A stretch of DNA of 9,274 nucleotides from an uncultured Lachnospiraceae bacterium (GTDB taxonomy: Bacteria > Bacillota > Clostridia > Lachnospirales > Lachnospiraceae): contig CAKRWX010000080.1 in assembly GCA_934418055.1 (NCBI GenBank), positions 1-9,274 of the forward strand, in the 5' to 3' direction. A program made the translations under genes and the position numbers. The notes below the pieces were generated by a model, which saw only the letters and a program-made list of their open reading frames with translations, made no database searches and had not been told where the DNA came from. Of the stretch, positions 1 through 6,671 are shown piece after piece. The stretch's first letter is position 1; every line of letters begins with the position of its first letter.

Positions 1-1031
1 TGAAATTTTTTATGCCTTTTGTGGTAGGCTGGTGTATTGCCCTGATCTGCAATCCACTGGTGAAATTTTTGGAAAAACGGCTGAAACTGGTGCGGAAGCA
101 CAGTTCGGCGGTGATTGTTGTGGTGGTTTTGGCTGTGGTGATCTGGCTGATCTATTTTTTGATCTCCAGACTGATCCTGGGAGCCATGGCATTCAGCCGG
201 GAACTGCCGGGACTGTATGAGATTTGGAAAGCAGAGCTGCAGGAGGCATTTGCAGGATTTTCCGTGATTCTGGAGAGAATGCCGGTGGCAGTCCAGGATG
301 CGGTCAACCGCACCAACTCCAATCTGGGCGCTTTGGCTGGAAGTCTGGTAGAGAAGTTAGCCACACCGACGGTTGCGGTGGCTGGCAATGTAGCCAAGGG
401 AATTCCGGCGGCGCTGGTGTATTCCGTGGTGGTGATTTTGTCCTCGTACTTTTTTATTATTGAGCGGGATAAGATCATGGCCTGGGGGAAGAAGCATCTT
501 CCGCAGGGCGTCCAGAACTACAGTGAGTTTTTGAAAAAAGATATCAAAACCTTGATCGGCGGCTATTTTCTGGCCCAGTTTAAGATCATGTTCGTTGTGG
601 CTGTGATTTTGGCGGTTGGATTGATGGTTTTAAGGGTGAAACATGGAATCTTGTTTGCGGTGCTGATCGCTTTTTTGGATTTTCTTCCCGTGTTTGGCAC
701 GGGAACTGTGTTGTTTCCATGGGCTGTAATCAAGTTTTTTTCCGGGCAATGGACCTTTGCTGTGGGGCTGGTGGTGATCTATGTGCTGACCCAGGCAGTG
801 AGACAGGTGATACAGCCTAAGATCGTGGGAGACTCCATCGGGATGCCCCCGCTTTTATCATTGATTTTTTTGTATTTAGGGTTTAAAATAAAAGGAATAT
901 CAGGAATGATCCTGGCTGTCCCCATCGGGATGTTTGTATTAAATCTGTATCATTACGGCGTGTTTGATTCCATGATCCAGAACACGAAGCTTCTGGCAGA
1001 GGAGATCCGCCGTTTTCGGAAAGAGGAATGA
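1..1031 (+). CDS. AI-2E family / YtvI-like integral membrane protein (5' end missing)
   Basis: The reading frame is open at the window edge (first full codon at position 3), so the ATG at 12 is internal and the real start lies upstream. The visible 342 codons give a polytopic membrane protein of the AI-2E/UPF0118 (PerM-like) superfamily. Hydrophobic segments counted from the Met at 12 lie near residues 1-13, 33-58, 131-150, 184-207, 211-238, 244-263 and 279-314. The soluble stretch near 60-130 matches the extracytoplasmic loop usual in the family. Family-typical C-terminal motifs are DFLPVFGTG, QPKIVGDSIGMPP and the G..IKGISGMILAVPIG stretch. The tail is charged (RRFRKEE) and probably cytoplasmic. 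The closest described relative I recall is the sporulation-associated YtvI of bacilli and clostridia. The transported substrate is unknown, and the family name does not prove AI-2 export. The stop overlaps the next gene's start. Confidence 0.88.
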   Translation, partial: KFFMPFVVGWCIALICNPLVKFLEKRLKLVRKHSSAVIVVVVLAVVIWLIYFLISRLILGAMAFSRELPGLYEIWKAELQEAFAGFSVILERMPVAVQDAVNRTNSNLGALAGSLVEKLATPTVAVAGNVAKGIPAALVYSVVVILSSYFFIIERDKIMAWGKKHLPQGVQNYSEFLKKDIKTLIGGYFLAQFKIMFVVAVILAVGLMVLRVKHGILFAVLIAFLDFLPVFGTGTVLFPWAVIKFFSGQWTFAVGLVVIYVLTQAVRQVIQPKIVGDSIGMPPLLSLIFLYLGFKIKGISGMILAVPIGMFVLNLYHYGVFDSMIQNTKLLAEEIRRFRKEE

Positions 1032-1936
1032 TGAGGATCAAGACAAGAGAGAAAGTGACTGCGTTACTGATGGCTGCATTGGTTTCCCTGGGTGTGACGA
1101 CGGAAAGTTTTGCGTTCACTCCATGGAGCAACATCAATGGCAAATGGATTTCCGCAGATGGGAAAACCGTAATTGAGGACGCAGTGGAAAAAGGGATCAC
1201 CGTATCCAAATATCAGAATCTAAGAGGAAAGATCGACTGGAAGCAGGTGGTGGATGATGACGTCTCCTTTGCCATGGTACGCCTGGGATATTATGAGGAG
1301 AAAGACCCGTATTTCGATCAGAATATGAAAGACGCTGACGCAGCTGGAATTAAGACGGGAGTCTGCTTCTACAGCAATGCCACGACCGTACAGGAAGTGA
1401 AGGAAGAGGCCCAGTATGTGCTGGATATTGTCAAGGATTACCGGGTTTCTTATCCCATCAGTTATGATCTGGACGCAGCTGGCGAATTGGACAACAAACT
1501 GACCAGAGAGCAGCAGACGGAGTTGGTAAAAACCTTCTGTGAAGAGATTGAGAGCGCAGGTTACCGGGTGGTGGTATTTGGCGATTACGAGAGCCTGACG
1601 AAGGAGATCAATGCCAAGAAAGTTCCTTATGACGTCTGGTACAACCGTCAAGGCATGTCCAATAATTTCCAGAACCGGACCATGTGGAGATGTTCCAGCA
1701 AAGGACGGATCAATGGTATCAAAGGCAGTGTCTGTATCGAATTTTCCTTTGAGAATTATGAGGACGCTTTTTTAGCAGATGGATGGAGAGAGATCAACGG
1801 AGTGGAGTATTACTTCGAGAATTATGCCATGGTGAAGAACCGTTCTGTGATCATCGAGGGAGAGCGGTACCGGTTTGACGCGGAAGGAATCGGAACCGTG
1901 AAGGCCAGTGTTGGACCGGGAAGTACGAGAAAGTAA
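1028..1936 (+). CDS. Secreted GH25 lysozyme-like protein with altered catalytic residues
   Basis: The product is 302 residues. Residues 1-29 form a signal peptide: basic start, hydrophobic core near TALLMAALVSLGV, probable cleavage after SFA. A glycoside hydrolase 25 (muramidase) barrel spans about 55-245, shown by GITVSKYQ, GKIDWKQV, FAMVRLGYY, DPYFDQNMKDADAAGIKTG, SYPISYDLD, PYDVWYNRQG and the final WRCSSKGRINGIKGSV strand. About 250-290 is one degenerate cell-wall-binding (choline-binding-like) repeat, GWREINGVEYYFENYAMV. Key positions deviate from active GH25 enzymes: the usual Asp of GIDVS is Thr58, the usual DxE is D147-L-D149, and the last-strand Asp region reads CIE (236-238). It may have weak or no muramidase activity and act as a wall-binding protein. 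The frame is intact, so it is not a pseudogene. The start overlaps the permease stop (ATGATGA); ATG 1028 and ATG 1031 are both possible, with AGAGG just upstream leaving 1 or 4 nt. The 1031 start has the better spacing. Confidence 0.85.
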   Translation: MMRIKTREKVTALLMAALVSLGVTTESFAFTPWSNINGKWISADGKTVIEDAVEKGITVSKYQNLRGKIDWKQVVDDDVSFAMVRLGYYEEKDPYFDQNMKDADAAGIKTGVCFYSNATTVQEVKEEAQYVLDIVKDYRVSYPISYDLDAAGELDNKLTREQQTELVKTFCEEIESAGYRVVVFGDYESLTKEINAKKVPYDVWYNRQGMSNNFQNRTMWRCSSKGRINGIKGSVCIEFSFENYEDAFLADGWREINGVEYYFENYAMVKNRSVIIEGERYRFDAEGIGTVKASVGPGSTRK

Positions 1937-1957
1937 AAAAATGGTAACTGTTCAGTA

Positions 1958-1982
1958 GGTCTGCGCATTCACTGCGCTGACC
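1958..1982. repeat. Imperfect palindrome in convergent spacer
   Basis: GGTC-T-GCGC (1958-1966) faces GCGC-T-GACC (1974-1982) across a 7-nt loop, giving an 8-bp stem with a single T-T mismatch. It lies between the GH25 stop and the strong terminator. On neither strand is it directly followed by a pure T run, so it is not a standard terminator by itself. It could be a REP-like dispersed palindrome, an extra 3'-end stabiliser or a processing site. Confidence 0.5.
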
Positions 1983-1986
1983 GTAC

Positions 1987-2033
1987 AAAAAATGAGTGAT
2001 GAATCTACCGATATGGTAGACATCACTCATTTT
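1987..2033. terminator. Bidirectional intrinsic terminator
   Basis: A 13-bp perfect stem (1989-2001 with 2021-2033, core TGAGTGATG/CATCACTCA) encloses, after a 2-nt AA bulge, a second 6-bp stem TCTACC/GGTAGA (2004-2009, 2015-2020) with loop GATAT. An A run at 1987-1992 becomes a T6 tract after the hairpin on the - strand, and TTTT at 2030-2033 closes it on the + strand, though there the run is partly in the stem and is followed by GCG. It therefore suits the - strand transcript best and probably also ends the GH25 transcript. The stop codon of the - strand gene (2023-2025) is inside the stem. Confidence 0.82.
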
Positions 2034-2337
2034 GCGTTTGCTGCGATGCATTTTCTGATATTGGTTTTCCGACAGGTTCCGGGGTTACATATTCGTTGGG
2101 CACAGTTTCCTGGTGAACCGGAAGAATCTTCGGAGATGGGGACGCGGTGGCAATCCCGCGGACTTTGATCCGGAGCCAGGTCTTCGCTGCCTTGACGCCG
2201 ATCAGAATAATCAGGACTGGAAGAACAAACAGCAGAAGTACCTTGGCTTTAAGAAAGAATTTCTTTCGTTTGTACCGGCGGATCAGGCGATTGATCTGAT
2301 TATCCAGGTCACGATACCATTTTTTAAAATGTTCCAT
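2023..2337 (-). CDS. Small single-pass membrane protein, unknown function
   Basis: The product is 104 residues and I do not recognise the family. Residues 1-30 are strongly basic and probably helical (NRLIRRYKRKKFFLKAK). A single hydrophobic segment spans about 32-50 (VLLLFVLPVLIILIGV). About 62-104 is a low-complexity Ser/Pro/Thr/Gln/Glu tail that looks disordered. The charge bias predicts N-in, C-out topology. The start is well supported: AAGGAGG (plus positions 2345-2351) lies 7 nt before the ATG. It lies 81 nt downstream of the DUF4364 gene with no terminator between, so the two are probably co-transcribed. Its end is built into the terminator hairpin. It could be a membrane partner of its neighbour, but nothing in the sequence proves this. 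Confidence 0.75.
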   Translation of the reverse strand: MEHFKKWYRDLDNQINRLIRRYKRKKFFLKAKVLLLFVLPVLIILIGVKAAKTWLRIKVRGIATASPSPKILPVHQETVPNEYVTPEPVGKPISENASQQTQNE

Positions 2338-2344
2338 CCAATAG

Positions 2345-2351
2345 CCTCCTT
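2345..2351 (-). promoter_or_regulatory. Consensus ribosome binding site for the small membrane protein
   Basis: AAGGAGG on the - strand, 7 nt before the ATG at 2337. It fixes that start and is the main evidence that this small unrecognised gene is real rather than a chance frame. Confidence 0.85.
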
Positions 2352-2418
2352 ATACTGGGATGCAAAATCCATGTTTAGCATCCGGCAGAACGGTATATGT
2401 GCTTGTATGGACGATTAC

Positions 2419-2943
2419 CTATGAATCGCTCATCAGGGTCTTCATCACATAAGCATAAATTTCCTGATTTTTCTTCTCCCACTGGCTACACATGGACTCG
2501 GCCTGATCCCGGTCGGGAACGGAGATGCTTACGTCCAAGAGAACGGTCTTGCCCTCCCGCACCTCGCAGTGGACGATGTAGTCCTGGTTGGTGGACTTGT
2601 AAAAATCGGAAATAATACCGGCTTCATTGCGGATGCGGAACCGGTTCTCTTTCAAATACTGATCCATGTCGTCCACAATGGCCGGGGAAATGTTCTTGCC
2701 AAAAAATTCTAATGTGTCTTCGCCCTCTTTGGTGATCTCATACCGGCTCATATTATGATTGGTATGTACCCGGATCAGACCCGCTTCCAGCAGTTCGTTC
2801 AGAACTTGCTGCAGGGCGAAATAGGAAGTATATTCGTGCTGCAGGAAGAAATCTGTCAGCTGGGAGTTGGTCAGGGGGAAATTCACCTGCTTCAACATAT
2901 ATAAATTCATGAGTTTGTACAAAGTTTTGGGTTCTGACAACAT
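2419..2943 (-). CDS. DUF4364 family winged-helix protein
   Basis: The product is 174 residues, about full length for DUF4364 as I recall the family. Residues 5-83 form a winged-helix-like DNA-binding fold of the PadR/MarR general type: helix LYKLMNLYML, FPLTNSQLTDFFL, the likely recognition helix YFALQQVLNELLEAGLI, then the wing RYEITKEGEDTLEFF. Residues 84-172 are a C-terminal alpha-beta domain starting with the conserved-looking ISPAIVDDMDQYLKENRFRIRNE and ending with a strand pair (YIVHCEVREGKTVLLDVSISV) and the helix EIYAYVMKTL. No membrane segment or signal peptide is present, so it is cytoplasmic. GGAG lies 7 nt before the ATG. It is the first gene of a two-gene - strand unit with its own promoter. 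It is probably a transcription regulator, with the target unknown; the divergent promoter beside it is a natural candidate. Confidence 0.88.
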   Translation of the reverse strand: MLSEPKTLYKLMNLYMLKQVNFPLTNSQLTDFFLQHEYTSYFALQQVLNELLEAGLIRVHTNHNMSRYEITKEGEDTLEFFGKNISPAIVDDMDQYLKENRFRIRNEAGIISDFYKSTNQDYIVHCEVREGKTVLLDVSISVPDRDQAESMCSQWEKKNQEIYAYVMKTLMSDS

Positions 2944-2974
2944 CTTTACGCTCCATCGTTTAAATCTTTATCTT

Positions 2975-3003
2975 ATCATACCAATTTTAGGATAGTAAAT
3001 CAA
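2975..3003 (-). promoter_or_regulatory. Sigma-A type promoter for the DUF4364 unit
   Basis: On the - strand, TTGATT (plus 2998-3003) is separated by exactly 17 nt from TATGAT (plus 2975-2980), with TGG directly before it forming an extended -10. The predicted transcript start is near 2968, leaving about a 25-nt leader before the ATG at 2943. Confidence 0.75.
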
Positions 3004-3012
3004 GGGAAAATG

Positions 3013-3021
3013 TGTTAGAAT
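3013..3021 (+). promoter_or_regulatory. Possible extended -10 element for the DUF5717 unit
   Basis: TGTTAGAAT matches an extended -10 (TGn plus TAGAAT), predicting a transcript start near 3028. No convincing -35 is seen 16-18 nt upstream (TAGTAA region). The element lies about 10 bp from the -35 of the divergent promoter, so the two cannot easily be occupied together. No better promoter is visible in the spacer. Confidence 0.4.
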
Positions 3022-3060
3022 ATAGCTAATTAAGTGACCAAGGAAATGAGTGAGAGAAAC

Positions 3061-6000
3061 ATGAGAGAGCGGATAAACCGACTGGCAAAGGGAATTATCG
3101 ACATGGAGACTCCGGCATTGACAATTTGGCCAGAGCGGATGGAAGAAGAAATTCCGGCAGATGAAGTGACGAGAAGAGATTTTTTTGTCACCAGTGGGAA
3201 CGGTCTTCACATCAAGGGACTGGTTTATTCGTCAAACTTAAGAGTCAAAGCGCTTACGGGATCCTTCGGAGGCTTTCGTAACCGCATTACCTATGAGATC
3301 GATGGAAATAAATTAGAATATGGTGATCAAATTGAGGGATCTTTCTATCTGGTAACCAACGGGGGAGAAAAGGAGATTCCTTATTCTTTTCGTATCCAGA
3401 ACAGCGCTTCTGGCAAGACACTGGACCGATTGAAAAAGGTCAGTGATTTTGGAGCCATGGCAAGGGAAGACTATGACATGGCTATGCGGATTTTTGAATA
3501 CCGGGATTTTACAAGGGTTCCATTTATGCAGAACCTGCATATCCGGGCTGTATATGACAGTTTAGCAGGCCATGGGGACCGCTATGGGCAGCTGGAGCAG
3601 TTCCTGATCGCTATGGATCAGAAGGAACCGGTGCGGCTGGAGTTAGAAGGTTCCAGGAGACGGGAATATCCGGCATTGGACGGGAATGTAGAAGATCAGG
3701 TGGTGATCCGGAAAAATGGCTGGGGTTATCTGCTGGTTACGGTACGGACCGAGGGCAGTTTCATTCAGACCATGAAAAAGACCATTGCGCCGGAAGATTT
3801 TGAAGAGGATGTGTGCAAGTTTTCTTACCGGATCAGTCCGGACGGACTTCATGGAGGACGGAATTTTGGCCGTCTGATTTTTGAGAGTGCTTATGAACAG
3901 CTGGTGGTAGAGGTGGAAGCTTCTTCCATTTTAGCGGTGCGTAAGGAAGAAGAGAAGAAACATGCCTCTGGAACGGATGTGCTGGCGGGATATTTTAAGC
4001 TGCGCCTGGACTATGAAAGTCTGTGCGGAGAAAAGAAAGGCGAGCGGCGTTCCTTAAAACGGCGGATGTTGGAAGAGTTGGATCAGGTTCGTCTGGTGTA
4101 TGGGCCTTCTATGGAACTTTCCTTGGCGGGAGCGGAACTTTATGAGATGACCGGACGCAAAGAAGAGGCCATGGCATGTCTGAAGGAGTGCCGGGATACG
4201 GTTCTGGAGCAGAGAAGCCGTTATCCATCTTATTACTGTCTGTTCCAGTATGTACTGTTAAAGCTTCAGCCAGATCGGGAGCGGGAAGAATCCTTAAAAC
4301 GGCTGGTCAGCAAGTATGTGGAAGAGGGCAGCGCCGATTATCTGATGTTTGTGCTGTATGGCAGATGCTGGGAAGAAGCCTGGGCAGAGAATCCAGGGGA
4401 AATGCTGACCCGGATGAAAGTGTTATTCAGTGAAGGGTGCAGAAGCCCGTTTTTATACCAGCAGGCATTGAATCTGTGGAATGAGTCGCCCCAGTATCTC
4501 TACGGAGCAGGGGCTTTTGAACTGCAGGTATTCAATTACGGCATCCGTAAATCTGCTGTCAGTGAAGAACTGGCGGTGAAGGCCGCAAAACTGGCGGCAG
4601 CAGGCAAGCGGGAACAGGAGCTGTCTCTGCGCCTGTTAAAACAGTTTTATGACCAGTACCCGAAAACGGAGATTCTGGAAGCCATCTGCAGTCTGATGAT
4701 CCGCAGCGACCGCCGGATGAAGGAAGACTTTATCTGGTATGAGAGGGCGCTGGGAGAGCAGTTAAGTCTGACGAAACTATATGAGTATTTCCTGTATTCT
4801 CTTCCAGAGGATTATGGAAAATTACTTCCCAAAGAAGTGCTTCTGTATTTTTCTTATCAGACGGTACTGGATGAGGATACCAGAGCAGTGTTGTACGCCA
4901 ATCTGGTGACCTATATGGACCGGGAAGACCCGCTTTACCGGGAGTATCAGAAAGAGATCAGCCGTTTCAGCACGGAGCAGATCCTAAAGGGACGGATCAG
5001 CCGTCCATTGTCCCGGATTTATGACGCGGTGATTTATGAGGATATGATTGATGTGGCCATTGCCAAGGTGCTGCCGTCTATTTTAAAATCCTGTCGGATC
5101 GAGACGGGCGAGAAGCGGATGCGCCAGGTAGTAGTCCGTTATGAAGAACTGATGGAAGAGCATTGCTTCCCAATGATAGACGGCGTGGCTTATGTGCCGT
5201 TATATTCCAAGCAGAGCTGCATTTTGTTTCAGGATGAGTACGGCAACCGGTACGGGGACATCTCCTACACCAGCACCCCGGTTTTGAACCGGCCGGAGCT
5301 GGAGAAACGGTGCTTTGAGGTGTATCCGGAACACGGCATGCTTTTATTGGAGGCATGCAGGGAAGCGGCGAAGCAGTCATTTCCGGAGGAAAAAGAACTT
5401 CTGATCATGGAACGGACCATGATGCGTCTGGAGATCCATCCGTTATACAAGGGTCTTCTCACCGGGCGGATCATCGATTACTGTACCAGACAGGCGGGAA
5501 GTGAGAAAGAAGAGGAGCCGCTGCGTTTCCTTCTGGATATTAATCCGGAGATGCTGAGTGTGGACCAGAGGAAGGAACTCTGTGACGCCATGATCAGCCG
5601 CAGTTATATGAAAGAGGCCTATGGCCTGTTAAAGCGGTATTACTGCAAGATCGAGCCGGAGAATTACCTGCGGATCTGCAGCCGCATGATTTTAGAGCAG
5701 ATGTATGACCAGGATGAACAGCTGTTAAACTGGGGATTCCTGGCATTTAAGAAGGGATATACAGATCGGGTGGTCTTAGACTACCTGTGCGAGCATTATA
5801 ATGGCACTTCCAGGCAGATGTACCAGATTCTGGCGAAAGCCGTGGGATCCAGAGTGGAGACTTACGACATGGAAGAGCGTCTGCTGGCGCAAATGATGTT
5901 CTCTGGAAAGACAGACCAGATTGACCGGGTATTTTCCCTGTATATGAAGCGGAAAAAGACCAGTGATCTGCTGGTGAAGGCTTATTTCACTTTGAAAAGC

Positions 6001-6645
6001 GCCCAGTATTTCCTCTATGATGTTCCGGCGGACGACGAGGTGTTCCAGTATCTGGAGAGTATGGTTTACCGTACCACTGAGAAGGAGAAACTGTCCACCA
6101 TTTATCTGCTGGCTTTAAGCCGGTATTACGCCGGATTGGAGAGGCTGGAGGGAGAGAGAAAGACTCTGGGCCAGAAGATCGTGGATATTCTGCTGGCAGA
6201 CGGCATGATATTCCCATATTTCAAGGATTTGGGACGTCATGTGCGGATCCCAGAAGATATCATGGACAAGGCCATGATCCAATATGTGGGACAGAAAGAT
6301 TCCAGAGTGGATCTTCAAATCCGGATTCTGCCACAGGAGAAAGAATTCCACGGAGACAGTATGAAGCGTGTATATCAGGGAATTTTCGTCCGTCAGAAAG
6401 TATTATTTGACGGGGAAAAGCTGGAATACCGGGTCTATGAGCTGAAAGGTGAGAAAAAGCTTCTGGTGAAAGAAGGCTCCGTCAGCGGAAACCGCCGGGC
6501 GGAAGAGGAAAAGGAGAGCAGATTCCATCTGCTGAACGAAATGTCCATGTGCTTAAACTTAAAAGAGGAAGAGGGATTAAAGCGGGCCATGGAAACGTAT
6601 GTGAAAAAAACTGCTGTCATTGAACATGTGTTTGAGTTGATATAG
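3061..6645 (+). CDS. DUF5717-like giant protein: Ig-like domains plus helical-repeat solenoid
   Basis: The product is 1194 residues from the ATG at 3061. The frame is open further up to GTG 3034 and ATG 3046. I prefer 3061 because relatives, from memory, begin near MxExINRLAKGI and a weak GTGAGAG lies just upstream; AAGGA is too close to 3046, and 3034 has no SD. Residues about 18-113 are an Ig-like beta-sandwich (IKGLVYSSNLRV, GDQIEGSFYLVTNGGEKEIPYSFRI). About 115-185 is helical. About 188-287 is a second beta-sandwich of similar pattern (NGWGYLLVTVRTEGSFI, GRNFGRLIFESAYEQLVVEVEA). About 300-1080 is almost all helix and reads as a TPR/HAT-like solenoid, e.g. AELYEMTGRKEEAMACLKEC. About 1084-1194 mixes strands and helices (KVLFDGEKLEYRVYELKGEKKLLVKEGSV). 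No signal peptide or membrane segment is seen. It is probably a cytoplasmic scaffold. It heads a unit with the DUF5716 gene 26 nt downstream. The function is unknown. Confidence 0.85.
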   Translation: MRERINRLAKGIIDMETPALTIWPERMEEEIPADEVTRRDFFVTSGNGLHIKGLVYSSNLRVKALTGSFGGFRNRITYEIDGNKLEYGDQIEGSFYLVTNGGEKEIPYSFRIQNSASGKTLDRLKKVSDFGAMAREDYDMAMRIFEYRDFTRVPFMQNLHIRAVYDSLAGHGDRYGQLEQFLIAMDQKEPVRLELEGSRRREYPALDGNVEDQVVIRKNGWGYLLVTVRTEGSFIQTMKKTIAPEDFEEDVCKFSYRISPDGLHGGRNFGRLIFESAYEQLVVEVEASSILAVRKEEEKKHASGTDVLAGYFKLRLDYESLCGEKKGERRSLKRRMLEELDQVRLVYGPSMELSLAGAELYEMTGRKEEAMACLKECRDTVLEQRSRYPSYYCLFQYVLLKLQPDREREESLKRLVSKYVEEGSADYLMFVLYGRCWEEAWAENPGEMLTRMKVLFSEGCRSPFLYQQALNLWNESPQYLYGAGAFELQVFNYGIRKSAVSEELAVKAAKLAAAGKREQELSLRLLKQFYDQYPKTEILEAICSLMIRSDRRMKEDFIWYERALGEQLSLTKLYEYFLYSLPEDYGKLLPKEVLLYFSYQTVLDEDTRAVLYANLVTYMDREDPLYREYQKEISRFSTEQILKGRISRPLSRIYDAVIYEDMIDVAIAKVLPSILKSCRIETGEKRMRQVVVRYEELMEEHCFPMIDGVAYVPLYSKQSCILFQDEYGNRYGDISYTSTPVLNRPELEKRCFEVYPEHGMLLLEACREAAKQSFPEEKELLIMERTMMRLEIHPLYKGLLTGRIIDYCTRQAGSEKEEEPLRFLLDINPEMLSVDQRKELCDAMISRSYMKEAYGLLKRYYCKIEPENYLRICSRMILEQMYDQDEQLLNWGFLAFKKGYTDRVVLDYLCEHYNGTSRQMYQILAKAVGSRVETYDMEERLLAQMMFSGKTDQIDRVFSLYMKRKKTSDLLVKAYFTLKSAQYFLYDVPADDEVFQYLESMVYRTTEKEKLSTIYLLALSRYYAGLERLEGERKTLGQKIVDILLADGMIFPYFKDLGRHVRIPEDIMDKAMIQYVGQKDSRVDLQIRILPQEKEFHGDSMKRVYQGIFVRQKVLFDGEKLEYRVYELKGEKKLLVKEGSVSGNRRAEEEKESRFHLLNEMSMCLNLKEEEGLKRAMETYVKKTAVIEHVFELI

Positions 6646-6657
6646 CAGGTTGTAAAT

Positions 6658-6664
6658 AGAGGGG
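6658..6664 (+). promoter_or_regulatory. Ribosome binding site of the DUF5716 gene
   Basis: AGAGGGG lies 7 nt before the ATG at 6672, inside the 26-nt gap after the DUF5717 stop. It fixes the start of the Hsp70-like protein so that the GLDL nucleotide loop sits at the extreme N-terminus, as in Hsp70. Confidence 0.8.
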
Positions 6665-6671
6665 AACATCG

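Noticed and set aside
1..1031. Calling the permease an AI-2 quorum-sensing exporter
   Set aside because: The family name is historical and many members move other substrates. Nothing in the window supports AI-2 signalling.
1028..1936. Treating the GH25 gene as a pseudogene because of altered active-site residues
   Set aside because: The frame, signal peptide and fold-defining motifs are intact. The changes are substitutions, not disruptions.
2358..2383. GGATGC/GCATCC inverted repeat between the two - strand genes
   Set aside because: It has a 6-bp stem with a 14-nt loop and no T run, so it is weak and likely chance. I do not treat it as a terminator or operator.
2397..2615. A + strand open frame opposite the DUF4364 gene
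   Set aside because: It is low-complexity, Arg/Pro/Ser-rich and antisense to a well-supported gene, with no convincing ribosome site. It is a shadow frame.
5078..5474. Antisense open frames inside the DUF5717 gene
   Set aside because: They are rich in Ser/Pro/Arg with no domain pattern, and reflect codon bias of the real gene on the + strand.
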